A stretch of DNA of 64,000 nucleotides. Source: Kryptolebias marmoratus (lineage: Eukaryota; Chordata; Actinopteri; Cyprinodontiformes; Rivulidae). The position numbers and the translations under genes were made by a program. Where the stretch lies: NCBI RefSeq assembly GCF_001649575.2, contig NC_051433.1:13857376-13921375 (forward strand). The letters run 5' to 3'. Under the pieces are notes generated by a model, which made no database searches, was not told where the DNA came from, and was given only the letters and a program-made list of their open reading frames with translations. Below, piece by piece: positions 22,701 through 35,300 of the stretch; within the stretch, counting starts at the first letter, position 1, and the number at the start of each line of letters is the position of its first letter.

Positions 22701-25145
22701 GGCATTTTATAATGTAGGTGAATGTTTTTGTACATTGTCCTGAGCTGACTTTAGTTGGGAATTGGCTCTAAATAAGTAAACTGAACGGAGATATTTTGTG
22801 CAAAACACTCCTTGATGATCTCTGTGCCGTTGCACACCCTCAACGCTGTTTGGTGGCAAGAAACCCCAAGTTGGGAATCATTCACACACCTCTATCTTGG
22901 CAAAAAAAACCCACAAAACTTTTGGTTTCCACTCGACTGTTCCTCTTGTGTTTGTGGTCGGCCAACATTTCCACGTGACGAGCTACGGACTCACTTGGGA
23001 GGGAACTGATCCACATTTCCGGAGAGGCAAAGAAGGCGTCGGCGAGAGGAACCGGATGCAGGGTGGGATCGGGAAGAGGAGCGGCGGGCTGCTCAACCAT
23101 GGGAGTGGGTTGCATCTCCACATCCGCTGGCTCCTCCTTTGGCCAGATCTGGACGGGCTCCTCTTTGACCCACACATCGTTGGAAGGGGGGCAGCTGGGA
23201 GGCTGAATGGATGAATCTGATCCCATCGGAGACCACATTATATTTGGAGAAGGACTGGTGCCTGGAAGGACAGATTCAATCATTGCTGACACAGATCAAA
23301 CTACGTTCAATATGCTGAAACAGATTTTTTAAAATAAATAAATCACCATTGGATGGATAAGGAGGAAGAGACTCCGGTGTATCTGGAATATCTTCCTCAC
23401 CAAGATCCTCATCATACGGAGTGTGAGAACCTGCATCCGAAGGAGCTGTGGAGCCAAGAAACAGCTGGAGAACCTGGGAGATACTTAAAACACATCGTCA
23501 CGCTCAAACCGCCTGGTTACCTTGGTTGCTGTGAGGCTGCGGGATGTCGCAGACGTCATAGATCTTCAGAGGATTCATGGGGACCTCTTTGGTGCCGTCG
23601 TAGATGAGTTTGAACTCCCGGCTTTTGTTCAGGGCACATCGAAGCTGGGCTTTCCACTTGGCGGGATCAGGTTCATCCACTCCCTCCTGGAACTTCCCAG
23701 TCTCCACGGCCCACGCCTGAAGGGATGTGGTCAAAGAAGACGGATCGATTACACGCTGAGATTTTTCTTAGACTTCTGTGAGTCCCGTCTCTAACTTCCC
23801 ACTGACTGATGGTGCGTTGTTCAGGATATGATAATAAAGACATGTTCAAGACATTTGGTCACAAGAATCAGTGGACTTTAACTTGTAAAGACTGATGGTT
23901 TTTAAACATAAAGACAGAAAACACCTACAGTCAGAAGTTTAGACACACTTATCATTAAATACAATGTTAATTTGGAGATTTTAATAATTTATTTAAACCA
24001 CTGAGTGGAATGAATTTACAAAATAAAGCTTTAATGACTTAAAAAAACAAGAACTGGGTGCACGTGTCTATTTTCTCTCATCCACACACACATAATTACA
24101 CACACCGGCTTTCATCTAAAATGTTTTTTTTTAAAAGTGGTGCTGAAGGGTCGACAAAGGCTCGACATCAGCTTCTTGTTAGTGATCATGATCGACTGCA
24201 GCAGGTGGTTTCTGTCTGACAGCACTTACTGGACTGACAAACACTCGTATGTCTCTGTCAAATGAGAGGAAACTGGTTAAGATGTTCAGGAAACACAAAG
24301 GACTGAGCCTGGATGAACTGGGAGCAGCTGAAGCGTCAAGGCTTCACTGTCGGAGCTTCACATCCCCGCGGACTGAGAGGGCGCCGACCAACAGAGAAGA
24401 AGGCTACAAGCTCATTGGACCAGCCTCTTTGAGCCTCACTCGCTTAGTGACAATGACGAGAATGCCTGTTTTTAAGAACACTGCACCATCTGTCGAGCAC
24501 GGTGGTAGCATGGTGCTGTGGCGCTACCTCCAGATCCTCCAACTTCACCCCAAATCAACGGGGAGGCAGCCGGGTCCCAAACGCACACCAGAACTGGTTT
24601 CTGACTGGATTAATGGGCCGACCTCAACCCTATTTAAAATTTGTGGAATAAACCATCCAGGAGCTTTTTGATAGATACCAAAAAATAAGAAAAAATAAAA
24701 ATCTGTGGTCCTGAATGTGTGTATATATATTTTTCAACCTGTGTGAATTAAGAAAAAAATCCACAATAAAGTCAAACTTGTGCACCCAGTTCTTGTTTTT
24801 AAGTGTATGATGTATAATCATTCCAAAAATGTCTCAAATCGATCATTTAAAGCCCAAAATTAATCAGTGTGTTCATGATGAGTGGATGTACACGTGACCT
24901 TTGACCCCAATCTGGTCCAAAACAAGAATACATGTTTCCTCCAGAAAACAGTAAAAACAATCATTTATTACCTTGAATATGGTGTCCTCGTCCTCGTGCT
25001 GGGGCGTGTGTCGCGTGGCGTGTTTCCATGGGATCCTGAAGCGCATGGCCTCCCGGTCCATCCACACCAGACCCGGGTACCGCCCGCTGTCCACCTGGGC
25101 CACCAGCCAGGGCTTCAGGCGGACCCGCCGCGGGGTGATGGACAT
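19797..25145 (-). CDS. irf6: Interferon regulatory factor 6
   Basis: A transcription factor of the IRF family; vertebrate IRF6 drives epidermal and oral epithelial differentiation. It has 487 residues in seven coding exons on the minus strand: 24972-25145, 23521-23716, 23347-23430, 22995-23261, 21900-22292, 21459-21577 and 19797-20027, and all phases join. The first ATG (25145) gives [17 protein letters not shown]. The DNA-binding domain (about 1-115) keeps the tryptophan repeat ([43 protein letters not shown]). After a proline/acid-rich linker, the IAD/SMIR domain runs from about 235 to 410 ([38 protein letters not shown]). The C-terminus [19 protein letters not shown] is IRF6-like rather than IRF5-like. 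An earlier TTG in frame is not a likely start. Confidence 0.95.
20028..21458. other. irf6 last intron
   Basis: A 1.4-kb AT-rich intron with homopolymer A runs. I see no repeat family or gene in it. Confidence 0.5.
22293..22994. other. irf6 intron
   Basis: A 0.7-kb intron between the linker exon and the IAD exon. No recognisable element was seen. Confidence 0.5.
23925..23960. repeat. Solo Tc1-like terminal repeat fragment
   Basis: CTACAGTCAGAAGTTTAGAC and the following bases resemble the terminal inverted repeat of fish Tc1-like transposons (CAGTCAAAAGTTTAGACACAC type). No partner end was found nearby. Confidence 0.5.
24037..24802. mobile_element. Decayed Tc1-like transposon in irf6 intron 1
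   Basis: Bounded by inverted copies of ACAAGAACTGGGTGCAC (near 24046) and GTGCACCCAGTTCTTGT (near 24780). The interior still shows the CACGGTGGTAGCATGGTGCTG motif, close to the HGGGSIMLWG coding region of Tc1 transposases, near 24497-24520. No intact frame remains, so it is an inactive copy. Confidence 0.6.
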
Positions 25146-25690
25146 CCTGACCGACAACCCGAACAGGAACCCGGTTCGGCCCGAGCTGGGAGTGTGGCTA
25201 CAGCGGCGGTGCGTTCACTGTCCTCCGACTGGAGGAAGAAGGAAAAAAAGAAAAATCCTGTAAATCCGGATTTTTCCCAAACCGCTTTCGAGCCGGTTTC
25301 ACACTGGAGAGGCCTCGAACCGGATCGGATTAAACCCTTTAAAGCGGTTCAGACGCGTAAAAGAGGCAGAAATCCGGCGGCTTTGAACCCCACAGAGCTG
25401 ACGAGGTGGATTAATGACGGCGACAAACATACCTGAGAGAAGCAGGAAGTCGTCCTGTCGGCCTGTCAGCCAGCAGCTGCGAGCGGAGCCGCCTGCGTCC
25501 CGAGTGGGTCCGAACCCGCTCCGAACTCCGCGAGCCAAACTCAGCCCACCAGCGACGACAACAACAACAACAACAACAACAACTGGGCCGGGATTCGTCG
25601 GCCACAACTCCAGGACAGCCGCTGTTCGTCCCTCGGCTCCGTCCTCCCTTCTCCTCTTCCTGCTCACCGAAACTCAGGTGCGGCGTGACG
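25146..25690 (-). promoter_or_regulatory. irf6: irf6 5' leader, first untranslated exon and promoter
   Basis: A strong acceptor (polypyrimidine tract ending CTCCAG) at 25229-25250 places 25146-25228 as leader in the start exon. A donor-like CTCTCAG/GTATGT at 25432/25433 suggests an untranslated exon running right from 25433. This GC-rich exon includes a (CAA)n run at 25556-25583, read as GTT repeats in the transcript. The transcription start is not visible. This is inferred from splice signals only. Confidence 0.45.
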
Positions 25691-25929
25691 TCACGCAGGT
25701 GACACACCTTTTTTTGTAGTTTGTCACGAAGCATTCTCACTGTAAGCCAGCCTGGGGATAAATGATATAGAATTGTTTTTTAATTACTATTTATTTTCTG
25801 CAAGTGTTCAAATCAATTAAATTAAAGGCCTAGCGTTGCTTAAAGGAATGCATATCGCCCGGCGCCTTAAAGTCGAGAAATAGTTTAATGATTAAGTAAG
25901 GATTTAACCCAAATTGCGATATTGCAATG

Positions 25930-26170
25930 TGTCACGCTCAGAGTATGTGTTGTGGACTACTCTCAGCTACTACCACACCAGATTTGATATCTATATGTGT
26001 GAAGCTGACTGAGTTATAGACATTTTCTCGTTGGCTAATGCGGATTAGTTGTGGCGGCCATCTTGAATTGGATTAAGTCCAAAATCTGATCAGTTGTAGA
26101 TGAACATCCAGTGATTACTGTCTGAGACTTTCAACACAATCTGCCCAGTGAGTCATGAGATATTTTGCTA
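25930..26170 (+). repeat. Interspersed repeat, CAGCTACTACCACAC family
   Basis: Carries the blocks CTCAGCTACTACCACACCAG, GGCGGCCATCTTGAATTGG, ACATCCAGTGATTACT and GAGATATTTTGCTAACAGAC, which recur in the same order in the next copy and in reverse near 31.3 kb. Confidence 0.75.
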
Positions 26171-26254
26171 ACAGACAAACAAAACTGACTTTAAATAGTT
26201 TACAACAACATTTCAAACAAAGGTCTCACTCGATCGATTAACCCCCAGAATATC

Positions 26255-26520
26255 AATGTGGGGATCAGTCTCAGCTACTACCACACTAAGTTTTAGCTCA
26301 TTATCTGTAAATTTTAATGAGTTGTAGCAACTTTTGTGTCTTTAAAGGTCATTTAGCTGTGGCTGCCATCTTGAATGGGGTTGACTCCAAAGGCTAATCA
26401 GTTGTAGACGTACATCTGATGATTCATTTCTGCAAAATTCATTCAAATTCATCCAGTGGTACATGAAATATTTTGCTAACAGACACACAAACACACACGG
26501 GCAAAACATTATCGTCTGCC
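26255..26520 (+). repeat. Interspersed repeat, CAGCTACTACCACAC family
   Basis: The second direct copy, starting 85 bases after the previous one, with CAGCTACTACCACACTAAGT, TGCCATCTTGAATGGGGTTG and ATATTTTGCTAACAGACACA, ending in ACAAACACACACGGGCAAAA. A partial third tail follows near 26620-26690. Confidence 0.75.
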
Positions 26521-27389
26521 TTCACCTTGGGCAATAAATATAGAAATCATGTCGTTTTTCTGGAGGATTACAAGTCATTGCAGGACAATCAAGTCCCTGA
26601 AAATTAATGTGATTAGTTTTTATTAAAATTCATCCAGTGGTTGATGAGATGAGATCGACACACACAGGAGAAAACATTATCATCCAGCGGTGGGCGATAA
26701 TAATCCAGTCATGAAGCAGCTCTAATAGGTGATAAAGGAAAGTGATGAGAATAAGCACCTTAAACTTTTAACAGCCCCCCTCGTCAAACATGGTCCTGCT
26801 TTTTGTTCATCTTTAATCTTCTCACATTTACGTATTTCCCTTTCATTTCCCGGACCCTGAATGCCACACGCTGCAGACATTATTTAACATCATTCATCCC
26901 TCCGGGAGGCAGGACGGGAAGTTTCCATTTGAGAGAACACAATAAGCTTCCCTGAAGTGGTATAAGAGGCGGACAATAACCGGCCACGCCCTGAAACCTC
27001 GCAGAGCCCGTCCCTCACGTCCTCGTCCTCAGGCCCCGTCTTTCCCTAGTTTGGTTTCACGTCATCAAGCGTAACGTGGTGGCTGTAGCTTGTGTGATGC
27101 TAATGGTTCGGTCCTGACATAAGGATTGGTGTTTGGATGTTTGGAGCGTGCCGGCCGTCACAGGAGTCTAATCTGTGTGGATCTGATCACAGGCACAAGC
27201 TATAGATGATCGTTTGAGTTCATTTAGGTTAAAAAGCGACCATGAAGCAGGCAGAATACTTCAGCCTAGCTGTAATCTGAATAATCTGAACAAATCAGCA
27301 GCTGGATTAACATCAATCATCCATCAATAAAGTCACACAGTGATAAATGTTTCTTTAATTTTTCTCTAATTTAACTGTTACAGTCGTTT

Positions 27390-27670
27390 TAAGGTGATAC
27401 GGTACTGAAGAGTGAATATCTTACCTGTTGTAGATCGCTCTTTGGACGGCCTCAGTTTGGAGAAACGGCTGAATTCTGACAGGAAAGGTGAGCTAATGGC
27501 TAGTCTGAGCACCAAAGTGGACCTCCTCCGTCTTAAAACAACTTCCAGACTTCCATATTTTATGATGGTTCGTGCAAACGCTATTTTAAAAACATTTACA
27601 TTACAAACAATTTCACATTAAAGGATTATTCTGGTGCCTCCGACGGCATTGAAACTGCTACAGCTAGCTG
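27390..27670 (+). repeat. Interspersed repeat, CTGTTG/GAGAAA family
   Basis: Shows ATCTTACCTGTTGTAGAT, CTCAGTTTGGAGAAAC, TGAGCTAATGGCTAGTC and CGTCTTAAAAC, in the same order as the copies at 42.4 kb and, inverted, at 42.9 and 14.2 kb. Confidence 0.65.
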
Positions 27671-30600
27671 CTGCTGCTTATAGCGCTGGTAATTCTTGAT
27701 AACATTCTACAAAGATAATCCCGTTTTGTTGAACCAGTGGCAATAATTAAGTTAATTAAACAGCATTTGAATGAACCAGCATGAAATAGTCAAAACATAA
27801 CAAATAACTCAGCAAAACTAATTAAAAATTTTGTTATCAGACGTTTGTCACAAAGACACAGTTTGTTCACAGTTCAGCACATAAAATAATATTTTAGCTC
27901 CAACAAGGTGGGAAACAGCTGTCACCTGAAAACTTATTTCAGCATATCGTGCTGCGAGTCCCTTCATAAAAACAGGAAAGTGTTCAAGAAGAAGCATCAG
28001 GCCTGAAACACTACAGCAGATGAGCAGCGTCCGAAAGTCGTGTCTTTAAGAAACAAGACATAAATCCAGCTAAAACCTGAAACAGGACCTGAGACATGCA
28101 GCTGATGCTACTGGATGACAAGTTTTCAGCTGCAGACTCTTTGAGAGTCGCCTCGATAGCCCAGCGTCATCATTTCATGTCGTTCGAACTCGGACGTTTT
28201 TGGCGTCTTTTAGTTGCAGCTAACAAAAAACTGGAACAAAGTGAGTGTTTCTAACAGAGTGTTTGAAACAAAATACTCAAGTTAAAGTTGAGTTTAGGGT
28301 CGGGTGTAGTTTCTATGGCAAGAAAAACAAACAAACAAACAAACAAAATAAATGAAGACGGGATAATGACAGCCATAGCTGCATGTTCAAACATGGAGAG
28401 TAGAGCGAGTAAAGACAGCAGCAGAGAGAGGAGATGAGGTCAGTTTGTCCTCCAGTAGTCTGAGCTTAAAGCAGCAGAACTAAAGGAGAGCTCAGGAAAC
28501 CCAAACCAACGCTAACTATAGGATTCATGTAAAAGGAAAGTCTTAAAAGTAGAAAACCGGACAGAAACTGGAAGTTGGTTCCTCAAGAGAGGAGCCTGAG
28601 AACTGAAAGCTCTTCCTCCTGTTCTAGTTTTAGGAACTCTAGGAACCACAAGTAAACCTGCAGTCTGATAGTTAAGGAAAATATGGAACAATAATATAAG
28701 ATGGAGCTCATATTAAAACACGAGTTTACACGGATTTACGACTAATCTGAGCTCAGCAGAGCAGAAATATAACTTATTATTTACCGATACGCAACCAACA
28801 GTTCTATTTACTTTGTGGGTACACTGACAATGACAAAAATCTTTTTTTTAAAACCATGATTGCTTTGCTGATATGTTGTCCAGCAGTAGATGGCAGCAGC
28901 GTGTCATCCATATTAAAGGCGTAATGTACCTTTATCACAATTACCTGCAGCTGCTTCACACCAAATGACTCCATCAAATCAATCAGTTTTCCTAAAAAGA
29001 CTCGAGATGAAGGAAAAAACGTCTTCAACAGAGATGGCAAACTTCCGTTAACTACTGACAAAATGAGTTTTTATTTCTGCTCGGCTTGTGTGCGGCCTGA
29101 AGAAGTTTGAAATGCGTTGATGTCTTTTAGGAATCCCCCTCGTTAGCAGAAACTGTCACCAGTTTTCATCTGAGACGAACAGAAATCCTGTGACGTCTCT
29201 GCGCTCACGCCTCACATATTCGCCCCTTTTTTTTTTAAACCTCTTGGTTCAGTAAATTCCAGCTGAAAATGACTTTTAAATTCCTTTCTACGAAAAGCAA
29301 ACAGAAAACACGAAGGTTTCGTTTTCTGTTTGAGTCACATCCTCGTATTTTAATTCCATTCTGACACTCTGTAACACTCACGGCCTTCTGCTTCCTGTGT
29401 TAGCCGCTCTCTTCATATAGTTTTTAGTTCACGTCCGAACGTGCCGAATTAATTACCCGACACTGACAGGAATGTGGCTCGTGTGAAAAATGACATAAAC
29501 ATCAAGAGTGAAGTTGCACGTCGCATCCAGCGGTTGTTGAGCTGCGGAGAAAAGGGGAGGCGGGCGTTAACAAAAGACATGTGATCCTTTAAATGCTTAA
29601 CATCTTAACTTCGGCCACATTTTCTCTCATGAGAAACAATCACCGAGTTTTCGGCTTGTATGGAAATCAATTGTGCAACGACGAAAACATTAGAAAAACA
29701 AAAACTCTTCCTCATCATTGGTGTCTTCTGCTTTCATTTGAGTCTACTGCTTCTGTTATTTGAAAGTAAAGCATTTATTAAAGGTATTTATTTAGGGGTT
29801 TAACTACCAGGAAGAAATGCACATTAGTAAACCAAAAACAAGGCACAAAAAGTTTTTTTTATTATAGCAGACTAATAATATATACATCATTGTCAGACAT
29901 TTTATGACAGTTTATAAACAACAATGTTTGCACAGACATAAATCACCATAAAACAATGAATGTAAGTTTTAAAACAGCTTATGAGAAGTACTGACAAACT
30001 GAAACAGGCTCTTGTAACACAATAAGTGAAAATCCAGCCACTATTTTAACCATAAAGATGGGTCTGCACGCCTAAAACAAACTCCTGTCTTCACAGCTTC
30101 ACACAAATAAATCAGGTTCGTCGTCTCTGGTTTTATCCTCCTGACTTGTTTCCCACCATAATGGACTCCAGGAGTATTCGTGGCTTCCTCATTTTGTTTC
30201 CCACTGGTGCACGTGACGACGCCGTGCACGCCGGCGTCACACTCGGAGGGTTTTGGAAGCTCTGCCGAGTCCGTCGTGTTGTCCCACGTAGGTGCTTCAG
30301 CTTCACGGGCTTCTCTAAATCCTACACAGCTAGCAACGAGTCGAAAACTCGTACAAAAATGTTCTAACGCGCTGTAAAAGGCTGTTTCTGCGTGGCAGTA
30401 AATATTAAAGTGGACCACCACCTTGCAGTCAGACTCCCGTCGGGGTGTTTGTTGGATCATTTCAGTCACTTTTAGTGTTTGCCAGTAAAACCATTCAGGA
30501 CATCCAGGAACAAATGGAAGGAAAAGGAGAGGCCGCTAACCCATCGAGGCACTCCCTCGTTCGAGTAAAACCTTTATCAACTGCGTGAAAAAAACCAAAG

Positions 30601-31254
30601 AAATCTGTTCCCCGAAAGAGAATAATGCAATAAGTAGATAAAGAAAAGAAAAAGCATAACCATTAGCTACAACAGTACAGTATCTCATGCAGTCAAGCAG
30701 GTTGAACAATAAAGATTCTTGCTGCTGCATTCTTTGCATTTTACTCTTTCCAGCGTGATGACTTCCCACGAAAGACGGTAAGTGGACGGACTGGTGTGTT
30801 TCGTCTCCAGGACACCGGGGTTCAGGTGGAACATGACAGATGCACTGTGACTGTCGCTAAAGAGGGAAACGACTGATGGCTGACTGGTTACATGAACATG
30901 GTGGATATTTGAACAGCTGCGGCGTCACGTTTTTTTGAAGTGTTACTTGAAGCGCGGCATTTAAACCGCTCTGAAATACTTCAGATGGGTTCTTTGTCGA
31001 TCATTTGTAATGAAACCAACTGTGGCTGAACAATCTCAACAGTGAAAAATGTATTTGTCAAGTGGAAACTGGGTAATATCATTAAAAATGATTAAACACT
31101 TCCTTTTTTTGTCTTTTTGCAGACAGACAATGGCCTAACTTCAGGTCGACTGCGGTGGCAGCAAACCCAGAACTTTGGTTGCATTTGATCTTATTGTACT
31201 TTATTTAAGAGGCTTCAGGAGTTAATGTCAAATTACAGGCGGGAGATAATGCGA

Positions 31255-31475
31255 GTGTGTTCGTTCATCTGTTGTGTTAGCAAAATATCTCACGGACCAC
31301 TGAATTTGTTTTAATCAAACTTGCAGAAAACAATTATTGGATTAAATGTCTACAAAATGGCCACTACGGCTAACCCCACCTTAGCAAAGACAGAAGTCAC
31401 TATAAACTTTTTCAGATATTTAGTTAACATTTAGTGTGGTAGTAGCTGAGACTCATTCATAACACATAATTCGAG
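31255..31475 (-). repeat. Interspersed repeat, CAGCTACTACCACAC family, reverse
   Basis: A reverse copy: GTTAGCAAAATATCTCACGG at the left and AGTGTGGTAGTAGCTGAGAC at the right are complements of the family ends. Confidence 0.72.
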
Positions 31476-31604
31476 CGCTAACAAAATGCACATAATCCCA
31501 CAGAAGTTTATTGACAAGTTTTGACCAAAACAGCTCGAACTCCGTCAATCCTCAACATAAGATGATCCCAGTTTAAAACTCTAGCATGAAAGGAAGCAGG
31601 TGAT

Positions 31605-31715
31605 ATGCATCAAGTGTATGAATGGGTGAATGAATGGATGAATGATTGTAGTGTGAAGCGCTTTGGGGTCCTTGGACTAGATAAAGTGCTGTACAAGTGC
31701 AAGCCATTTATTATA
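31605..31715 (+). repeat. Fish SINE/LINE 3'-tail repeat
   Basis: The text GTGTGAAGCGCTTTGGGGTC followed by AAGTGCTGTACAAGTGCAAG and CCATTTATTATA matches the conserved 3' tail of a common teleost retroposon, recognised from memory of the motif. No body of the element is visible. Confidence 0.55.
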
Positions 31716-32345
31716 ATACAAAAACATCTCACTAAGAAGAAAAACCCATCAACTGTGTTCCAATATAAATGTAATGACTCATTTGTTTAAAATAACATGA
31801 TATAATTTAGAGAAGGTGACCCTTATTCACTTCTAGACAGATAAGTAAAGTTTTATTTAATTAGTTTTTTTTATGATCAGGATGACTGTTTGACTTTTAT
31901 GAAGCTAAGAACAAAAATAAGGCAGTGAAAACATGTTGACTTTGTGATGACGAGGGGAAAAAAAGGAACCCCGTGTTCTTGAAAATGTGTTCATTAAATC
32001 AGTCTGATTCCTTCTAACCACAGCCACCCCGGCCCTGTCAAACCAGCTCCGAGGTGCATATTTTAACAAACTCGTTTCAGGTTGATCAAAGCCGAGCAGT
32101 ACAGTGAGAGGCTCAGGTGTAATCTGTGCAGGAATGTGGCTTCACCTGCAGGAGGGAGGAGCAGTGAAGGGACAATGGGTGGGGGTTGAGCCTTTTTTTT
32201 TTTTTTTAACTCTGTCTAGAAAGAAGTTCACACTCACTTGTTCTGTGGCGCACCTGCTGCTGGACTGCGTTTTTACCTGGGATTTACCTGCTGATCACCA
32301 TGAAACAGTGAACTCCGGCTGAGTCTTCACACAGAAAGCAGAACG

Positions 32346-35300
32346 ATGAAGAAAGGGCGGCAGCATTTCCTGGGTCGGAAGAACCACTCTCTTTTCGACA
32401 CCAAAGTTAAAATCCAGGACATGGGTGAGTTGGTTACACTGTTGTCAGGGAAATACAGCTGTCTTCACTTAGATTACCTCAACCTTTGGACTTGACGTTG
32501 ACGCGACCAACGCTGTCAAAGCCTGCTTCTATTCATGGAGATGTTATAATTAATCAGGAATGGATAGTTTTAAGACTTAACTTCATGATGTGTCATATCA
32601 GACAGGTTGGAGTAGGTGTCCTTGAGAGGTGTCCTTATTTATTTAATCTGTGAAAAATTAAAATATTTAAATACCTGTATGGGAAATTCAGGCTTCATGT
32701 TTTCAGCCAAATTAAATAAATGAAACACGACATCTACAAGTCAACATTTTGAATTTTAAAGTCTAAATCAGCTGTTTCTTGGGTTTGCATCACACACAAA
32801 CTTTAAACTTGTTTTCATGACAGCTCAAAAGGGCATTTATGTGTGACAGCTCTGGTCAGAAAGGCAGAATTCAAACGCTTATTGTCTGAAACACTGAATG
32901 TCCGAGGTACGCAAATCAGCTTAGTTTAAAGACGAGTTGTCAGGGGGTTGAACCATTTTCTTTAAGAATTAAAGGCCCAGGATCTCATGCCAGAGTTTTT
33001 AGACTTTTTTAGTGAGAGAGGACAGAGTTGTAGCCGTATTGGTCAAACCTCAAAAATAAGATTTTGCGCAGTCTCATACAATTTTGCTCAGAGGATGTGT
33101 TGTGAATGACTGTCAGCTACTACCACACCAGAGTTTAGCTCAAGATCTGTAAAATTTACTGAGTTAGAGCTATTTTTGTGTTGGCTAATGTTGATCAGCC
33201 GTGGCGGCCATCTTGAACTGGACTGACTCCAGAAGTTAATCTTCATCCAGTGAGTTTCGTTAAAATTCGTCGAAGACAGGATTATTGGCCACCTTTGGCT
33301 TTTGTTGGCAAGCAAAGCGTTAAAGAGTCACAACGTTTGTTGCGTCCAGCAGTTAGGTAAGTAGGTTTACAGCAGGTATTTCCCCCATTTCTGTTAGGAT
33401 TACATATTTTTATTGGCAACTCATGCAGTTTAAAACAAAAAAAAAGGAATGGGGTCTTAAGCAAACAGTTTCAGCACATTTTTTTTGTCAGTTTTTAGTA
33501 ACACGCCTTTTGGCAAAGACACTTTTCGAGTATTATTAGCTCAGACTGTGTAGTTTTATGTCAAGTAATATTTCTATCCTCACATTTTTGATAAAGTTTC
33601 TCTCGAGGTGATCCCATTGGAGGTTTTGAGGGCTGTTTAGCCACCTTCTGCTGTTTATGGCACCTGCACCAAAGATTTGTTAGTGTTTATCTAAATTTAA
33701 TACTCCCTCCACCAGGGAAATGCTGCAACACAAGCCCAAACCATGATTCATCCACTCCTGTCCTTGGAGACCTTGTTCGCCTTTTCTCTTCCAAGCATGC
33801 ATGTTTCTAAAAAAAGGTTTACTGTAACTTCATCAGAGCGCTACACTGTTTTATAAAATGTGTTCAGTTTCATAGGATGGTCCGTTTTTGATCCTCATAT
33901 TTGGCAGAAACCTCTGCAGAGTCTCGCCAAAGGTCTTTAGCAGTCAAGAAAGCATGCTCATTTTTCTTCCTGACCATCCTAGAAGCACTTATCTTAGAAA
34001 GTTCTGTTGACCTTTTAAAAGCTCAGTTTGACCTCCACTGTTCCAGGAAGCTGCACTTTCATTAAACTTATCCACCTGAGGAAACATCACGTCACCACCT
34101 TATGTACCCGTCTTTATGACTAACCATTATAACCTGTAGAGATGAGGACAGCTCCGAAACCTTTGATGAATCAGAATATTTAAGGTTTAGAAATCATCTG
34201 CTCTTACTGACCATTAACAAGCCTTAATCTTAAATTAAACCTTTGGGTGTAACCTCCTGTTGTAAGCCCATTCTGGTGACGAAGCAGCTGAAATGATCTT
34301 GCATCATAACTCACAGATATTCACCAGCTACATGCAAAGGAGCTTTCACAGCAACAAGACAACACACGAAAGCTCCACCAATATTAAATCCAAGACATAA
34401 TTCTTGATTCTGATGTGAGTTTACCAAAAGGTTTCCCACCGCTCTGTGTCTTTGGTTTATTATGGTTAGTAAGGACAGGAAGCCAAGGCTATGCAAAGGG
34501 TGAAGCATGACAGAGAACATTTGTCTATTTAAATCAGGACGAGGCAATAAAGGGAGACTAGTCATTTGGTTAGACTGGTTTGACGCCGCCGCATTTTGAT
34601 TCCAGCATCGCTCCCACATTCTTGAGTGACGTCCCCAGATCTTTAGGTTGGAAATGCGAGGATCATTAAAAAAACCTGAAGTAAAGAGAGACGTGATATC
34701 TTCAGTCAGCCTTTGTTTGCAGAAGTGTTACACCACAAAGAGCTGCAGGAACAAACAGACTAAATGCCTCTTAGTGACGCGGATCTGTCATCATGTTGGA
34801 CAAACAGCCTGACAGACGAAAGTTTTCTTTTCCTCCAGCCAACTTCCATTCCCATCAGTTGTGAAAGGCAAACTGGTTTCCAGCTTTTTAGGCCTCGTTG
34901 TTTGTGCTGCGTCATCTGAAGTTGGGCAGAGATTCGTTCAGGCCTTACGTTTGTGCCTCAGTGCTCTTTAAAGCAGTCATTACTCAAAGCCTGAGCTTAG
35001 ACGAAAGGGTTTCGGCTGTGCAAACAAGGGTTCTGTGAGGACATTTAAAGAGAAAACACAAGCTTACTGATCTATTTCAACAGCTTCTTTGACACCGACC
35101 TGCCGAGCCTCACCACAGATCTGAACATTGGAAAACCATTACTGTCTTGAGCTTTCCACAAGTTGTGTTTCTGTAACCCTGACTGAACTTTCACTTGAAG
35201 ACAGTGGTTGAACGTAATTACGGTCACTGCTTCGGCTGTGCATTGCTATTTCGCTGTCAACAAATCCTTTCACGTCAGATAATACGGTGGATGAACAGCC

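Larger units (their letters stand above)
25691..32345. other. Repeat-rich intergenic region between divergent irf6 and c6orf132
   Basis: Holds no convincing gene. It carries two direct copies of the CAGCTACTACCACAC repeat (25930-26170, 26255-26520), one reverse copy (31255-31475), a CTGTTG/GAGAAA family copy (27390-27670), a fragment with GTTTGTCACAAAGACACA at about 27840-28000, a fish interspersed sequence at about 28400-28670 (GAGGAGCCTGAGAACTGAAAG), a (CAAA)n run near 28322 and a SINE/LINE-type 3' tail at 31605-31715. The promoters of both flanking genes must lie at its ends. Confidence 0.55.

Noticed and set aside
24249..24671. A 140-codon frame in irf6 intron 1
   Set aside because: It overlaps decayed Tc1-like transposase sequence in the wrong frame, so it is not a gene.
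25411..25740. Overlapping frames with poly-Cys, poly-Val or poly-Thr runs near the irf6 promoter
   Set aside because: They are made by the (CAA)n/(GTT)n repeat and GC-rich leader; no protein identity.
25930..26520. Two adjacent repeat copies, considered as a possible CRISPR-like or satellite array
   Set aside because: Only two long, diverged direct copies with an irregular spacer; the family is dispersed through the window in both orientations.
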